Shown here piece by piece: positions 10,246 through 20,305 of a stretch of DNA of 22,611 nucleotides. Each line of letters opens with the position of its first letter. The stretch's first letter is position 1. Source of the stretch: Psilocybe azurescens (taxonomy: Eukaryota; Basidiomycota; Agaricomycetes; Agaricales; Agrocybaceae). The notes below the pieces were generated by a model. The model did no database searches, was not told the DNA's origin, and saw only the letters and a program-made list of their open reading frames with translations. The stretch lies in NCBI GenBank assembly GCA_023853785.1, contig JAJIRX010000014.1, forward strand, positions 1 through 22,611, read 5' to 3'. Both the position numbers and the translations under genes were made by a program.

Positions 10246-10560
10246 ACAAAACGGCAGCAGCAATGCAGCATGAACTCAACATAAACTAGAGGAACTTGAA
10301 GTTGACGAAGCCTTCCGAAGCAGAGGATTCGAGTGATGAGAAAAGATCTTCCAGGTTCGTCTCAGAGCCGAAGCCGTGGCGCCTTCACGAATGTACGGTC
10401 ACGTCTTATCTAATTTATGATAAATCTCAACTGATTACAGGGTGGTTCTGGATGACAGCGAGGAGAAAGAAAAAATAGACCAATTTCTCAACTCCGACAG
10501 GTTCCAACAAGCACTTTCTAGAAGAGAATTGACGGCATTCTCGGCACAATCTAAAAAATA
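10246..10560 (+). pseudogene. Broken partial copy of the 5' end of the TCF25/Rqc1 gene
   Basis: This stretch aligns with about 15075-15300. Shared points in order: the CGGCAGCA stretch near the start; the TKPSE coding segment; a DLP..SQ.RS...AF.N segment just before the intron; the intron itself (GTACG donor, then TCTTATCTAATTT, TGATAAATCTC and a GATTRCAG acceptor); and a DDSEE acidic run after it. There is no in-frame ATG equivalent, the frame shifts between TKPSE and DLPGSSQ, and the first acceptor leads to a stop. After DDSEE the sequence diverges into an open frame that ends at about 10560 and has no match in the intact gene. Retention of the intron shows DNA-level duplication, not reverse transcription. 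A CACGTG lies just upstream (10235-10240), as it does upstream of the intact gene. Confidence 0.7.
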
Positions 10561-11249
10561 AATAGACCGAGGCTGGAACACAGTGAACAATAAGTATTGC
10601 CCCTTTGGATTACGCTGGGTATAATGTTTGACAATATAGCCTAAAATACTTTGAAGTAATAAAGATCTCCAGAGTACTTATTATGTGGTGTCAGATAAAT
10701 TTTCTAAGAAAAATAAGAACAACATGGTAATATTAGAGGTAGAACAGTAAATCTTAGTTACTAAATACCCTTCTTATACCGAAACGCTACGCGGTTAAAT
10801 ATTTCTGGTGTTTTTGTCTCTTCGACGCATGTTCCTCGAAGTCGTCGGTTTAATTCTCCTTGTGAGCATAGAGTTCTCATTGCTTTTTGCGCCAATTTTC
10901 GAGTTTTCTGACTCAAATTAAATCTCTGAGGCTCAATATTTATTTTGTTTTTTTGGCATAATTTAACCTTTTCATTTTGTTTTCATTTACAGCTACATGC
11001 ATAACCCTAGGTGCATGGTGAAAATTTTCTCGTTACGCCTGTGTTTGTACAAACAGCTGCATTTGGTAGCCTGAACACGCCATTGTTTGATCATGAGTGG
11101 CAACCAGACCCACAGCCATGACTAGTGTTGGCTAGTCTCCCTAGACAGACTTCGATATATGTGATGTACCCTACGGCTCACGATATATGAAGTCTGTTTT
11201 TACCACGCCCTCCGAACCGTGTCAGAAAGTTATTATATAATCTTCGAAC
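10561..11249. other. AT-rich intergenic stretch
   Basis: No open frame of note. It contains T-rich runs, an AATAAA just after the TCF25 fragment and an imperfect 19-bp inverted repeat at 11146-11196. No gene, RNA or transposon end was recognised. Confidence 0.5.
11146..11196. repeat. Imperfect 19-bp inverted repeat (hairpin)
   Basis: The arm at 11146-11164 (CAGACTTCGATATATGTGA) pairs with 11178-11196, differing only by one displaced base on each side, around a 13-nt loop. It lies about 90 bp before the coding-like remnant at 11250. It could be a small transposon remnant or a regulatory palindrome. Confidence 0.5.
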
Positions 11250-11702
11250 TTTGAAAATACGATCGCGCGTACTTTGCTTGACAAGGAAGAGATCTATAAA
11301 GACAATTTGGAGAGAGCAACTTTTAGAAGGTGTCAATCAACATTCATGCAAATTTTTGAGAGCTTTCAAACAGATGTGGAACTGCTGGACACCCATGCGT
11401 CCGGCTCAAGGCAAAGTCAAAAGATTATGTAAGCGACTTTCTGCTCAGTCTGCACCGGAATGAAAGCCGCCACAAAACTCCTCCTCTCAACACAAAATTT
11501 AAACCATCTATTATTCGAGCCAAATAAATATGCTATATCCTTCAAAAGGCTCGAATTATCTGCGTTGTCGCGTCTACTAGACGCGACGATAATCAAGCTC
11601 CAAAGATTACATAAGAACTTCCTGACACGGTTCGGACGGTGTCGTAAAAAAAGGACTAAGTGTTGGCGGCGTGGAGCTCCACGGCAGGATTTTCGATGTT
11701 GA
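11250..11702 (+). pseudogene. Unidentified coding-like remnant or unresolved spliced gene
   Basis: From 11250 a frame of about 60 codons reads like real protein (for example ERATFRRCQSTFMQIFESF) and stops at 11430-11432. One base shift away, a second segment (DFLLSLHRNESRH) runs on to about 11527. A third frame (KRLELSALSRLLDATIIKLQ) continues to 11702. This could be a decayed gene, a gene with base-call errors, or a gene with an intron starting at the GTAAGC at 11429. No domain was recognised and no start codon is clear. Confidence 0.35.
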
Positions 11703-12777
11703 CGTTTGACTGACCTCACTTGCCGGTTCTGGGTTTGAATTATGCTGTCTGTCTTCTGCACTGGCTTAGCCCAGTTGTGCTTTCTTCAGGCGCTGCGGGT
11801 TCTGTGTCGCCATCCTTACATCGGTCTGTTCTTTTCTCTCCGGTCGTTTACGTGTCGTGTCAAATGAGTAAATCTGACATGCACATTTGTATGTCTTTCA
11901 CCTTCTTTTGATTCTCCTTGCCCTTTGCTAATCCTTGTTGTCACTTACAACTTTCTTTGAACTTTAACTTCTATCTTCCCATTCCGTGACCTTCCAAAGA
12001 ACTTCCGCATCAGTCGGCTTGTTTCAGGAAGTCTACTCCGTGAGAGCTTTCTTTGTCCTCATTGCGCATCTCACCTCCATCTCGCATCTTGTGGTTCCTT
12101 CTGAACCACGAAGTGTCGCTACATTATCTTTTTTTAAAGTCCCGGATTGCACAGCGCCCTTTACGGACTTTCTTCAATAATTACCTTGGAACCCTGCACA
12201 GTTCTCTCCTTTTTCTAGATACCGTTTCTTTCCCTCAGAAGCCAAGGTGCACTATGACTCAATATTTTCACGATTGTGCTTCGGCTTACCTTAGCCATGA
12301 CCGTATAGACGGTAAGTATAAGTCGGTAACTGTTTAGTGGTGGATCTGTATTACAGTCCGTAGAGAACCCTCAAATTGATGCTTGTTCACACAAGCTACC
12401 AAAATTGTCGCAACATGCATTGCAGCAGCTATTACTGCTTGTTCTGGGATGTGAGTGGCATGCCATTCTTCAAGTCTTAATATCACCTACTACTTAAAAG
12501 TTAGATAATTGTGAAGACCGGCTTATCTTCCAGTCTGCTAGCTCTACATCAATCGTGTATTAGCTGTACAGCCTGGGACGAACACGACAACTGTATATTT
12601 CAAACTAAGTAGCATCAGTCCATATGCAGAAAAATCGAGCAGCGCATTCTAGATATGAAATCTAGACTATTGAGAATGTCAATGTCCTACTATCCAGTCC
12701 ATTCCTATCTAACGTGAAGTTCTGCAGTGGATCAATCGATGCCAACAAGCGTTCATACTAAGTGCACGGGCCATAGT
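11703..12777. other. Intergenic stretch with pyrimidine-rich DNA
   Basis: Mostly C/T-rich on the + strand (about 11880-12240). A possible tiny spliced frame starts at ATG 12254 with a good intron at 12312-12356 (GTAAGT...TTACAG), but the joined frame stops after a few codons, so it is not called. Nothing else is supported here. Confidence 0.45.
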
Positions 12778-14150
12778 CTACTTGAATGGCATCGGCGGGG
12801 CATTGAAATCGCCGCTAGAGATAGTAGGAAAAGAAAAGGGAGAACCGGCTAACGCGTTACCAAAGGCTCCATCTCTAGCGCTAGCACTGGAGCTAACACT
12901 AAAGCCGAGCGTCGTGGTGGTGCTAGTGGTAGTAGTCGTAGTCCCTCCAAAGCCGCCCAAACTTCCACTAGGAGTAGGGAACAGCCCGGGAACGAAATCG
13001 GGGGGATTCAAGCCACCAAACGGTGGAATAGTAGGATTGGGATTATAATCGGCGCTAGTTGTACTGCCAGTGGCAGAGATCGAGCTTTTGAAGGAGTCCG
13101 AGTCCGAGTCCGTGAGATTGAAAGATGGGAATGGAGGAGTCCTAGTCCGGTTCAAATGTAACGGCGGTGGGAGTACAAAGTTGGGAGTACCCGAGGCTGG
13201 AAAAGATGAGTTCGTCTGGTTGAATATCGGAAAACCCGAAGAGTTGAGGAAAGATGGGATTGCTGACACGTTGAATGGATTGTGCGTAGAATTTCGCAAA
13301 TGTGCACTCGACTCCGTCAGATTGATTGGGGGCAGTCTGAAGGGGTGTTTTCCTGACCAGGAATACCAGATGGGATGCGCGGTGGGAATGTTGGGGGTGG
13401 AAAGACCCCTTTATTCCAGTTGTAGAGTTAGCCGCTGGGGCAACGCAGAGAACCTAGAATGATAACCATTCGATCAAAGTGGTTCGTCAGATTCCCGGCG
13501 ATCATAGCATACATACAAACACCCTTGTGCAATGAAAGGCTCACCTCTTCCGGATATATGTTGGTGCATCCCTTATTGATATTCGGGTTATTTTTGAAGA
13601 GAACACCAAGCGGGATTCCAGCCTTCTTCGCCACGGAGGAACAGATGTCACCCTCTTTGACGACGTACACTTTGGTGCAGTCTTGTCCCTTCAGTCCGAG
13701 ACAAAGAACCTATACGTTCCCAAAGATGATCATCACAAATATAGGAGTGATTGTGTGAAATAAAGACGTACATCGCCAATGATCAGATTGGTGCACCCTT
13801 CGTTGATCTTTTTGTTTGTATGGGCGAGCTGGTGCCTATGTAAGTAGTGGATATGAATCAGGATGACGGTCGTCAGAATTATGAGGGGGTAAGCTGCTGA
13901 ACGTACGTGGAGACGTGCTGGCGGGCTGATATTTTGTCACATGTGTCGCCGTCGACGATCGTGTACTTCCTCGTGCACGCTGAAGAATCGTGAAGGGACT
14001 TTGAATGATCATCCTCATGTGAGCCCTGACTCGAATTTGCAAACACAGTAGCTAGAAAGGTTGGAATAAGTGAAAGAGATACGTTTCTAATATATAACAC
14101 CTACCACATAGTGCTATAATAGAGAAATAACGGAAACCTCTGAAGGCCAT
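12778..14150 (-). CDS. Secreted two-LysM protein with long Ser/Thr/Asn-rich tail
   Basis: LysM modules bind chitin or related glycans; secreted fungal forms shield hyphae or sequester chitin oligomers. Exons on the minus strand: 14150-14105, 14051-13907, 13835-13772, 13709-13545, 13453-12778. A hydrophobic N-terminus (MAFRGFRYFSIIALC) is a likely signal peptide. LysM 1 starts KYTIVDGDTCDKIS and LysM 2 starts VYVVKEGDICSSVAKK; both end before an intron followed by Val-Leu-Cys. Cysteine spacing is the fungal type. After LysM 2 comes a tail of about 230 residues rich in Ser, Thr, Asn, Pro and Phe with about nine N-x-S/T sequons and a Thr run. The tail is in frame only if one base of the run at 13406-13409 (C on +) is extra; otherwise translation stops at about 13151 after a different, non-repetitive sequence. 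Corrected length is 364 aa. The gene is a paralogue of that at 18777-19480, with the same intron positions and phases. TATA box at 14202. Confidence 0.8.
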
Positions 14151-14201
14151 GTGTTGGTTATAGGGCAAAGAGGGTTTTAATCAACTCCTTAACAAGCCAT
14201 G

Positions 14202-14209
14202 CCTTTATA
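14202..14209 (-). promoter_or_regulatory. TATA box of the minus-strand LysM gene
   Basis: TATAAAGG on the minus strand lies about 52 bp before the ATG at 14150, good spacing for a fungal promoter, and supports this start codon. Confidence 0.55.
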
Positions 14210-14873
14210 GCGAATGTAAAGCTCGTTATTTGACGTACGTGTTAACCTATGATAGGTTTGCTTGTGTGTAAAATGGGCCCTATGTAATCTTCTCGTCTTG
14301 CCTTAGTCCAATGGCAGGAGTCTAGGGGACGGCGGGTCAGCCCTTGAAACTCTATTGATAGTTTAGATTTAATTCATTTATCGATTCCTCATTAAAACCA
14401 CTTACCATTGTGAATTTGAGCCACTGTTCAGGCAGAAGTTATGCAGTTTTGTTGGGGATAAATAGCCGATTAGATTGTCACGTCGCTAGTGCTGACAGGG
14501 AGGAACTAGTGATAGTAGGCATTGGAGCTCGTAGTTGACCAGAGCCGCTGGTAGAGACGTGTCTTATTGCTTAGTACGAATCTAAAGATCGGAATTAAGG
14601 GGTCCACGTTCGCAAATTTGCAGTAAGAGACGTACTTATTTTGTGTCGCATACTTATATAGAACGTCATGACTCGGCGTACAATCGGTTTCGAACTATGA
14701 CTATCAAATATCCGAATCACCTGTAAAAATAGTCGCGTGTTGGAGGACTCAGTTATAACTTTGGTTGATCTTGGGACCAGTTTTGACCAGGAATTGGAGT
14801 CTGGACAGAGAATGGGAGTTGGTTGAACTTCAGGCTTGGAATCGGGCACAGTCCGGCCAATTAATTATACATA

Positions 14874-14883
14874 ATCACGTGAT
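14874..14883. promoter_or_regulatory. E-box palindrome ATCACGTGAT
   Basis: A perfect 10-bp palindrome centred on CACGTG about 180 bp before the TCF25 start codon. CACGTG is the core site of bHLH factors such as Cbf1 in fungi. TCACGTG also occurs just before the TCF25 fragment at 10234-10240, so it may have been copied with the gene or be part of a shared promoter. Confidence 0.4.
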
Positions 14884-14978
14884 GTGACACAGGTGTTGAG
14901 CATCGTCCGCATAATCGTCATCTTTTGTATCCGAGAAAGCAGTCTTTAAGCTTTGAGTGCTATAAACTTCAATAAACG

Positions 14979-15062
14979 GTAAGCACACACATCATTCGCA
15001 TAAAATATGAATCAGCCCAATCGCTTTGCAATGGCTGCTCATTCAAAATTCACTTTCCATAG
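14979..15062 (+). other. Possible 5' UTR intron of the TCF25 gene
   Basis: GTAAGC at 14979 and a CCATAG ending at 15062 would define an 84-nt intron whose acceptor abuts the ATG at 15063. The sequence before the donor (AATAAACG) resembles a short leader. Only the splice consensus supports it. Confidence 0.35.
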
Positions 15063-17990
15063 ATGCCACCGAGACTGAATAAGCGGCAGCAACGAGAGCT
15101 CGAAGAAATTGAAGCATTGAAGTCCACTAAGCCTTCTGAACAACTCGAGCTCAGCGATGACGAAGATCTCCCAGCTCCATCTCAAACCCGAAGCGGTAGT
15201 GCCTTCATGAATGTACGACCTTATCTTATCTAATTTGTGATAAATCTCGATTGATTGCAGGGTTGCACAGCTACTGGTTCCAGACGATAGCGAAGAGGAA
15301 GAGGAAGAAAAGACTACGAAATCGCGCAAGGTGCGACCTTTGAGTATGCCATTTATATTGTCTCAACATATTTCCAGTCGAAGAAAAGAAAAGAAACCGG
15401 CGGCCGAGTCAACGCCGGTTGTAGCACCTCCTACTCCTGCAAAAACGATACCCGTTCCTGCCCCACGTAACGAAAAGAAAGCACAGAAGAAAGCTCGAGC
15501 GAAAGAAAAGAAAGCAGCGAACGATGAATTGGACCAGGTACTGGCCGAGTTATCAATACAGTCAGTATCTTTCTTCATCGTCATTTGTCTATAAATGACC
15601 GTTCCTCAGGTACCCACCATCTCACAAAATATCTCAAGCAGAATCCGGGAAACAATCTCTTGCCGATCTTCTATCAGTTTCTCTCCAGCATCTCGACGGT
15701 GAAGCAGAAATGAGACGATTCTTTGGGTCGAGAGTCGTGCAGGCCAGCAGAGAAGATGGACAATCATCAAGTCGCAAGAAAGCTCCACCAGTAAAGTCGA
15801 ATCTCACCCGGCCTCAGCCCAGCTGGTGGGCAGCCAAAGGCTGCGAGGGATTGTCTCTCCATGCATACACAGACGAAGAGACCAATGCGAAACTTGCACG
15901 GCAGGGTTGGACGGCTTTGCAGGAGAAATGGTGGACTGTGGAATACAGCAAGAAGTACAAGAGTATGACCAAGGCGTTCATGGATACTGTTCTTTCCGGA
16001 GGTGCGGTTTGCTCCTTTTCTTTATATTCGATCGTCAATTAAGGCTCTGTATGTGAGACAGACCCACAGGGGTTCTGGGATCTCCTTGGAACATTACCAT
16101 GGCATGCAGATACATTACTTCAGGTATCCGAAGTATACAGACATCGAGATGGTGAGATCTATTACTTTACTCTCTGTGAATGATTTTTGAGGCGTAGACA
16201 GAACACGCCCAGGCTGTGGATTTCGTAGATCGGGCATTGTTCACCTACGAGCGTGCTTTTATTGGTGCATTCACGTTTACTACTGGTCTCAACCGACTTG
16301 ACTTTGATCGAGTGGAAAATCGACCTTTCTTCCTTGCCCTTCATCGCCAAATCACGTAAGAAATGACTGCTTTTATACTTTCTCAGCTCAAATCTTAACA
16401 CGTAGCGATCTTCAACGCCGAGGATGCGTGCGGACTGCGTTCGAATTCTCGCGGCTCATGTATTCGTTGGATCCATGGAACGATCCTCACGGAGCACTAC
16501 TACACCTCGATTTTCTCGCGATCAAGGCTGGGATGCACCAATGGCTTCTCGACGTATATGACACCTTCGTCGAGAGGCAAACACACGAGGGAAAATCGAA
16601 CACGCGCTTGAATCCTTCGTTGCTACCGGGTTGGGCGTATGCGAGAGCCTTGGCTCTGAAAGTCTCAGAAGATGCTGTGAAAAATTCTGTAAGAGATTTA
16701 ACTTTCAAACTATATGGAATTTAGGGCTAAACGCCGTTACGGATATGTAGGATCACAGTGCAAGCACATTGGCGCTCAAAGAAGCAGCACGCGACTTCCC
16801 GTCGGTAGTACCACTCTTAGCTGATAAATTAGATGTGTCTCTACCTGCGGATGTCCGTGGTCATCGTGACTTCAAGATCCTAACGGACTCTTCGTGCGCA
16901 CATATGTTATCTTTATTGATAAAATGATTGCTCATTACAGCCTTATTAAACGAAACGATAGGTCCTTGTCAGTTGCCACAGGAATCTTACATCTACTATC
17001 TCATCTCTACGTGCAACGTTCCTCGCCGTTATGGAAAGAACATTCCGAATGGTTCGCGTTGAGCATCACAGAAGAGTTCGCCAATCTGCCTACTAGCGCA
17101 CTTCCATCAACCGAAAGACGCAAAGCCTTCCTGGCCCAATACGAGAACAACAACAACCGCAGCCTCCAATTCTCTATATACAGACACATTATGGTCCTAG
17201 AGACCTCGTACCGCCGACTGTTCTCATTCATCCCGCGGCAGGTGCTCGAGGCGAAGTCGCTGGCGTGCGACCCACTCCCGCCGCCTACGGCTGTGAGCCA
17301 GTACGATCAGACATTCTTCGGTGGTGTGGACGATCTGTATTCGCCGAGATTGAGAACAAGGAGGCAGCGTGCCGTAGAGGAGAGGAGGCTGGCTCAGCTG
17401 ATGCCGGACGCAGCGTTCCGCCAGCAGTTGCAGGGATTCTTCGATGCCAATCCACACTTCGCGGAGAGGTTCCCGGTGGGATCCTGCAGTTCGCGCAGAT
17501 GGTGGGCCAGCTTCCGCCTGATGTGCTTGAGGATATGATGCTTGTTGAAGCTGCCGCCGCTGACGGTGGGAATAATAACAATGCGATGCCCGGTGGCTTC
17601 GGCGAGGAGGAGCAGGAGCAGGAGCAGAGAGGATTTGGATTTGCTGAAGTCAACTTCAATCCTGTGCTTCCTCAAGCGGGTAATGCGGTCCCTCGGGTGC
17701 AAGACAATCAACAACAAGCGAGGCATGAAGATTTGAATGAGGAAGAAGAGGATGCAGGAGAAGAGGACGAAGATGAAGATGAAGAAGAATACATCTCGGT
17801 GAGATTTTTGTTCCCGATCGTCTTTCCAAGTGTTCGTTCTGATGTATCGGCCTCTGCTCTTTTGTTGTCCCCTTTACAGCCTATGCCTCGAGTCATACGC
17901 AACCTCTTGGGAAGGTTATGGGGTAGGAATCAACCTGAGGAGTCATCGTCGGAGGACGAGGCACCATTAGATGATACTGGCGTGGATTAA
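15063..17990 (+). CDS. TCF25: TCF25/Rqc1 family protein, ribosome quality control
   Basis: Homologue of yeast Rqc1 and animal TCF25, which act with the ligase Ltn1 on stalled 60S ribosomes and promote degradative ubiquitin chains on nascent peptides. Exons: 15063-15212, 15271-15330, 15378-15560, 15610-16001, 16062-16151, 16202-16355, 16406-16688, 16751-16893, 16941-17798, 17880-17990; about 807 aa. Layout: a basic/acidic N-terminus (MPPRLNKRQQRELEE, Glu run, Lys-rich KKAQKKARAKEKK); the conserved Tcf25 region from about residue 135 (PSWWAAKGCEGL, DPQGFWDLLGTLPWHADTLL, EHAQAVDFVDRALFTYERAF, ENRPFFLALHRQI, LDPWNDPHGALLHLD, LHLLSHLYVQRSSPLW); and an acidic C-terminus. Two frame breaks: one extra A near 15384-15392 and one missing C or G at 17472-17476, before GGILQFAQMVGQLPPDV. 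They cancel, so the total stays divisible by three. Intron 1 has two competing acceptors (15260 and 15270); only the second keeps frame. The last intron (81 nt) has no stop and could be retained. Confidence 0.9.
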
Positions 17991-18776
17991 TCTGCGTTTC
18001 TTTTTTAATATCAAAGCAGACCTTGTGATTTTGATGCTTTCACTTGCCGTGTTGAATGTTCCATTCCATTTTTATCCTAGGGTTCACGCGGACCCTTCTG
18101 CCACTGGGATATGATATGCTATGTTGCACCGACTATCAATGGTTATCGCTGGAACTTTGATTGACAGAGTTTCGAGTCATGGTTTTATAGGCTGATGACC
18201 AGCTTCAGATTGCAGGTAAACTGTTCGTGAAACATGAAGACTCCTCGCTTGGATCGATATATTACATCTACTCTTGACCGACTCATCCGCGAAATATCTT
18301 TTCCCGCCAGCAGAAATTTGACTCTGTCGCCAAGTATGACTCCCGATTAATGATTCAACGTTCTTGCCTACTGATCTTATTTATAGATGACTAAAGCCGC
18401 CACGATTAACGTCGGCCATTCCTATTTGGTGCGCAAAAACGACGGGCTCTGATGGATTCTGCTGAATTTTCCTTCTGCGGCCTCTGGATTACCGTCGAAT
18501 ATCGCCGTATGTGCACTGTGCGTGTGAACTGGCTAATTATAGACTGTTTCGAGTCGCTATTCCTTCGCGGAACGAGTCATCGTTCGACATCTTGCAGCTC
18601 CCTGAGAAAGGCTTTCTGCGCCGTACGGAGGTTTGGGTACAATTATTATCCTTCATGAAAAGGACTAGAGTCTATGCTAAAATTTACGAGGTGAAAAGGT
18701 ATATAAACAGGCTGTTTCAAATCATGTTTCGACAGTCTCTCCAAAGACATACCAATCGTCTAAAGCATAAAACACT
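17991..18776. other. Intergenic region between TCF25 and the plus-strand LysM gene
   Basis: No supportable gene; short frames at 18452-18658 and 18511-18843 have no motif, and the second overlaps the LysM start. Its right end carries the TATA box at 18700. Confidence 0.5.
18700..18707 (+). promoter_or_regulatory. TATA box of the plus-strand LysM gene
   Basis: TATATAAA begins 77 bp before the ATG at 18777 and is followed by a C/A-rich leader. It supports 18777 over the later ATG at 18845, which lies in intron 1. Confidence 0.6.
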
Positions 18777-19480
18777 ATGGCCAACTTTGTCTTCCGTTCG
18801 CTCGCTATTGCTGCTATTGTCTGTGGTTAGTAACCTCTGTTAGAATGAATGGAGGATTTATGTTGACCAATGTACTTGTATTTTGTTGTCTAGCTACCTT
18901 GCTCGTCAACGCTCAGGTTGCCACTCCTCCCTGCGCCCGGAACTACACTGTTCAACCAGGAGATTTCTGCGACAAGATTTCTGCTCAGCAGAACGTCTCT
19001 ACGTGGGTCGACTCTTTATCGATATATTCTTTGCCAATATATCTAACACGCTCAACCCCTATCATTAGATTCCAACTTGCTAGTGTTAACAGCGGAAAGA
19101 TTGACGCTGCCTGCGACAACCTGACCGTTGGAGAAGTACGCTTTTATGTTCTTCGCCAATCCCTCTATGTGTAGTTATTAATAAAAATCTCAACTTTTCT
19201 CGCAGGTTCTTTGCCTTGGACTCGTCGGCGAAGACTGCACTAACGTGCACGTCGTCGTTGCGGGTGATACTTGCGCTTCCATCGCGCTTCAAGCCGGTAT
19301 CTCTACTGCCACTGTTCTTGCCAATAACCCCAACGTCAATGCGGACTGCTCTAACATCGGCATAGACGAGGTAATTTCACTGACTTCAATGAGGGATTTG
19401 AAAATGATTGATACAACCCTTCTCTGTAGGTTCTTTGCGTTGCGCCGGCTCCTATTAATTCCACTGCGTCTGCATCCTAA
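18777..19480 (+). CDS. Secreted LysM protein with two LysM domains
   Basis: Exons 18777-18825, 18894-19002, 19069-19135, 19206-19370, 19430-19480 join without any frame problem to 146 aa. Residues 1-23 form a signal peptide (MANFVFRSLAIAAIVC..., probable cut after VNA). LysM 1 is about residues 33-79 (NYTVQPGDFCDKISAQ) and LysM 2 about 89-134 (VHVVVAGDTCASIALQAG, then NNPNVNADC). Eight cysteines remain in the mature protein (C30, C42, C68, C78, C86, C98, C123, C133), as expected for fungal disulphide-bonded LysM domains. A short Ser/Thr/Ala tail with one N-x-S/T site follows. No catalytic domain is present, so this is a stand-alone chitin-binding secreted protein of the LysM-effector type; whether it acts on a host or on the fungus's own wall cannot be told. 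Introns before each Val-Leu-Cys are in phase 0, and the exon 1-2 junction matches the paralogue at 12778-14150. Confidence 0.92.
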
Positions 19481-19598
19481 TTCCTTCGATCTGAGTCGTT
19501 GGATGAGATCATAGTAACTCCAACCTTGAGTAGTACCCTTCCAACTACAGCTCACAACTGTCCAGGATCGGTCTCTTGTGGTTTTAAACAGTAAATTC

Positions 19599-19604
19599 AA
19601 TAAA
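19599..19604 (+). terminator. Candidate polyadenylation signal of the plus-strand LysM gene
   Basis: AATAAA lies about 120 bp after the stop codon at 19480, in a plausible position for 3' end formation. Fungal signals are loose, so this is tentative. Confidence 0.35.
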
Positions 19605-20305
19605 TATGTGTTAAATCCCTGTCAGACCCGTTGCAAAGATTTGCGTTTGCTTGAGATGATATGCATTGAACGGTTATCGTCTTAAAATTTCAAACCAAAA
19701 ATGTATTTTATAATCGCAGCCTAACTTATCTAGAGAGTAGTAGATCCGTTACTGAATGGAAGCGCATTTTAGTACAGCGGCAAGCCATCAAACCGCCACG
19801 CAATGCGCTGTCACTTGCTGCGGGTGCTGGCCATTTTCCTACCGCCGCGTCAACAAGACCATTAACGTATCGAATAACCTCTATCTCTTTACTTCTGACC
19901 AATCCAACCCCGCTATAGTGATAGCTGATCCTCCGATGCCAATATAGCATGGATGGGTATCAAAGTAAGCATTATTCAATATCTTATCGATGCCTACAAA
20001 CAAAGGTTCAATACATTTAAATGGGCAGAACTACAAGCCTCAGGGTTGCTACAGGTACAAACAAACACTCGTGGCCACATTTCCATCGAGTCTCCTTCGT
20101 CTGTCTGCCAGGTGTTACATAAAATGTATGCCTGGACAAGTTTCCGGCTTTTAGAGAATGCCAAATCGCCGTCAGCTCATCACCAGACCCAATCCAAGGG
20201 TCATTGAGGTACGCAGATGGGAAGAGGCGCCATTTACACTCACACTAGAAGAAGCTATGGTATAAATATTAAATGATACGATAACGAACTCTGCAGTTCT
20301 ATATC
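19605..20305. other. Intergenic region before the P450 gene
   Basis: Short frames at 19726-19950 (-), 19756-19947 (+) and 19953-20207 (+) show no recognised motif or splice structure. The right end holds the P450 TATA box. No other feature is supported. Confidence 0.45.
20261..20268 (+). promoter_or_regulatory. TATA box of the P450 gene
   Basis: TATAAATA lies 45 bp before the ATG at 20306, which supports that start codon. Confidence 0.55.

Larger units (their letters stand above)
14151..15062. other. Divergent promoter region between LysM and TCF25 genes
   Basis: The two flanking genes point away from each other, so this region should hold both promoters. It contains the LysM TATA box, an E-box palindrome at 14874 and a possible 5' UTR intron. 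An 84-codon minus-strand frame (14595-14849) has no recognisable motif and is not called. Confidence 0.5.

Noticed and set aside
12254..12420. Tiny spliced gene starting at ATG 12254 with a good intron at 12312-12356
   Set aside because: The joined frame stops within a few codons and the alternative frames need further corrections; no family or promoter supports it.
14595..14849. 84-codon minus-strand frame in the LysM/TCF25 intergenic region
   Set aside because: It overlaps promoter elements, lacks recognised motifs, and a competing frame on the same strand is equally open.
16894..17538. 214-codon frame starting at 16894 as a separate gene
   Set aside because: Its first part is the TCF25 intron 16894-16940, its middle is TCF25 exon 9, and its end is past the one-base frame break at 17472-17476.
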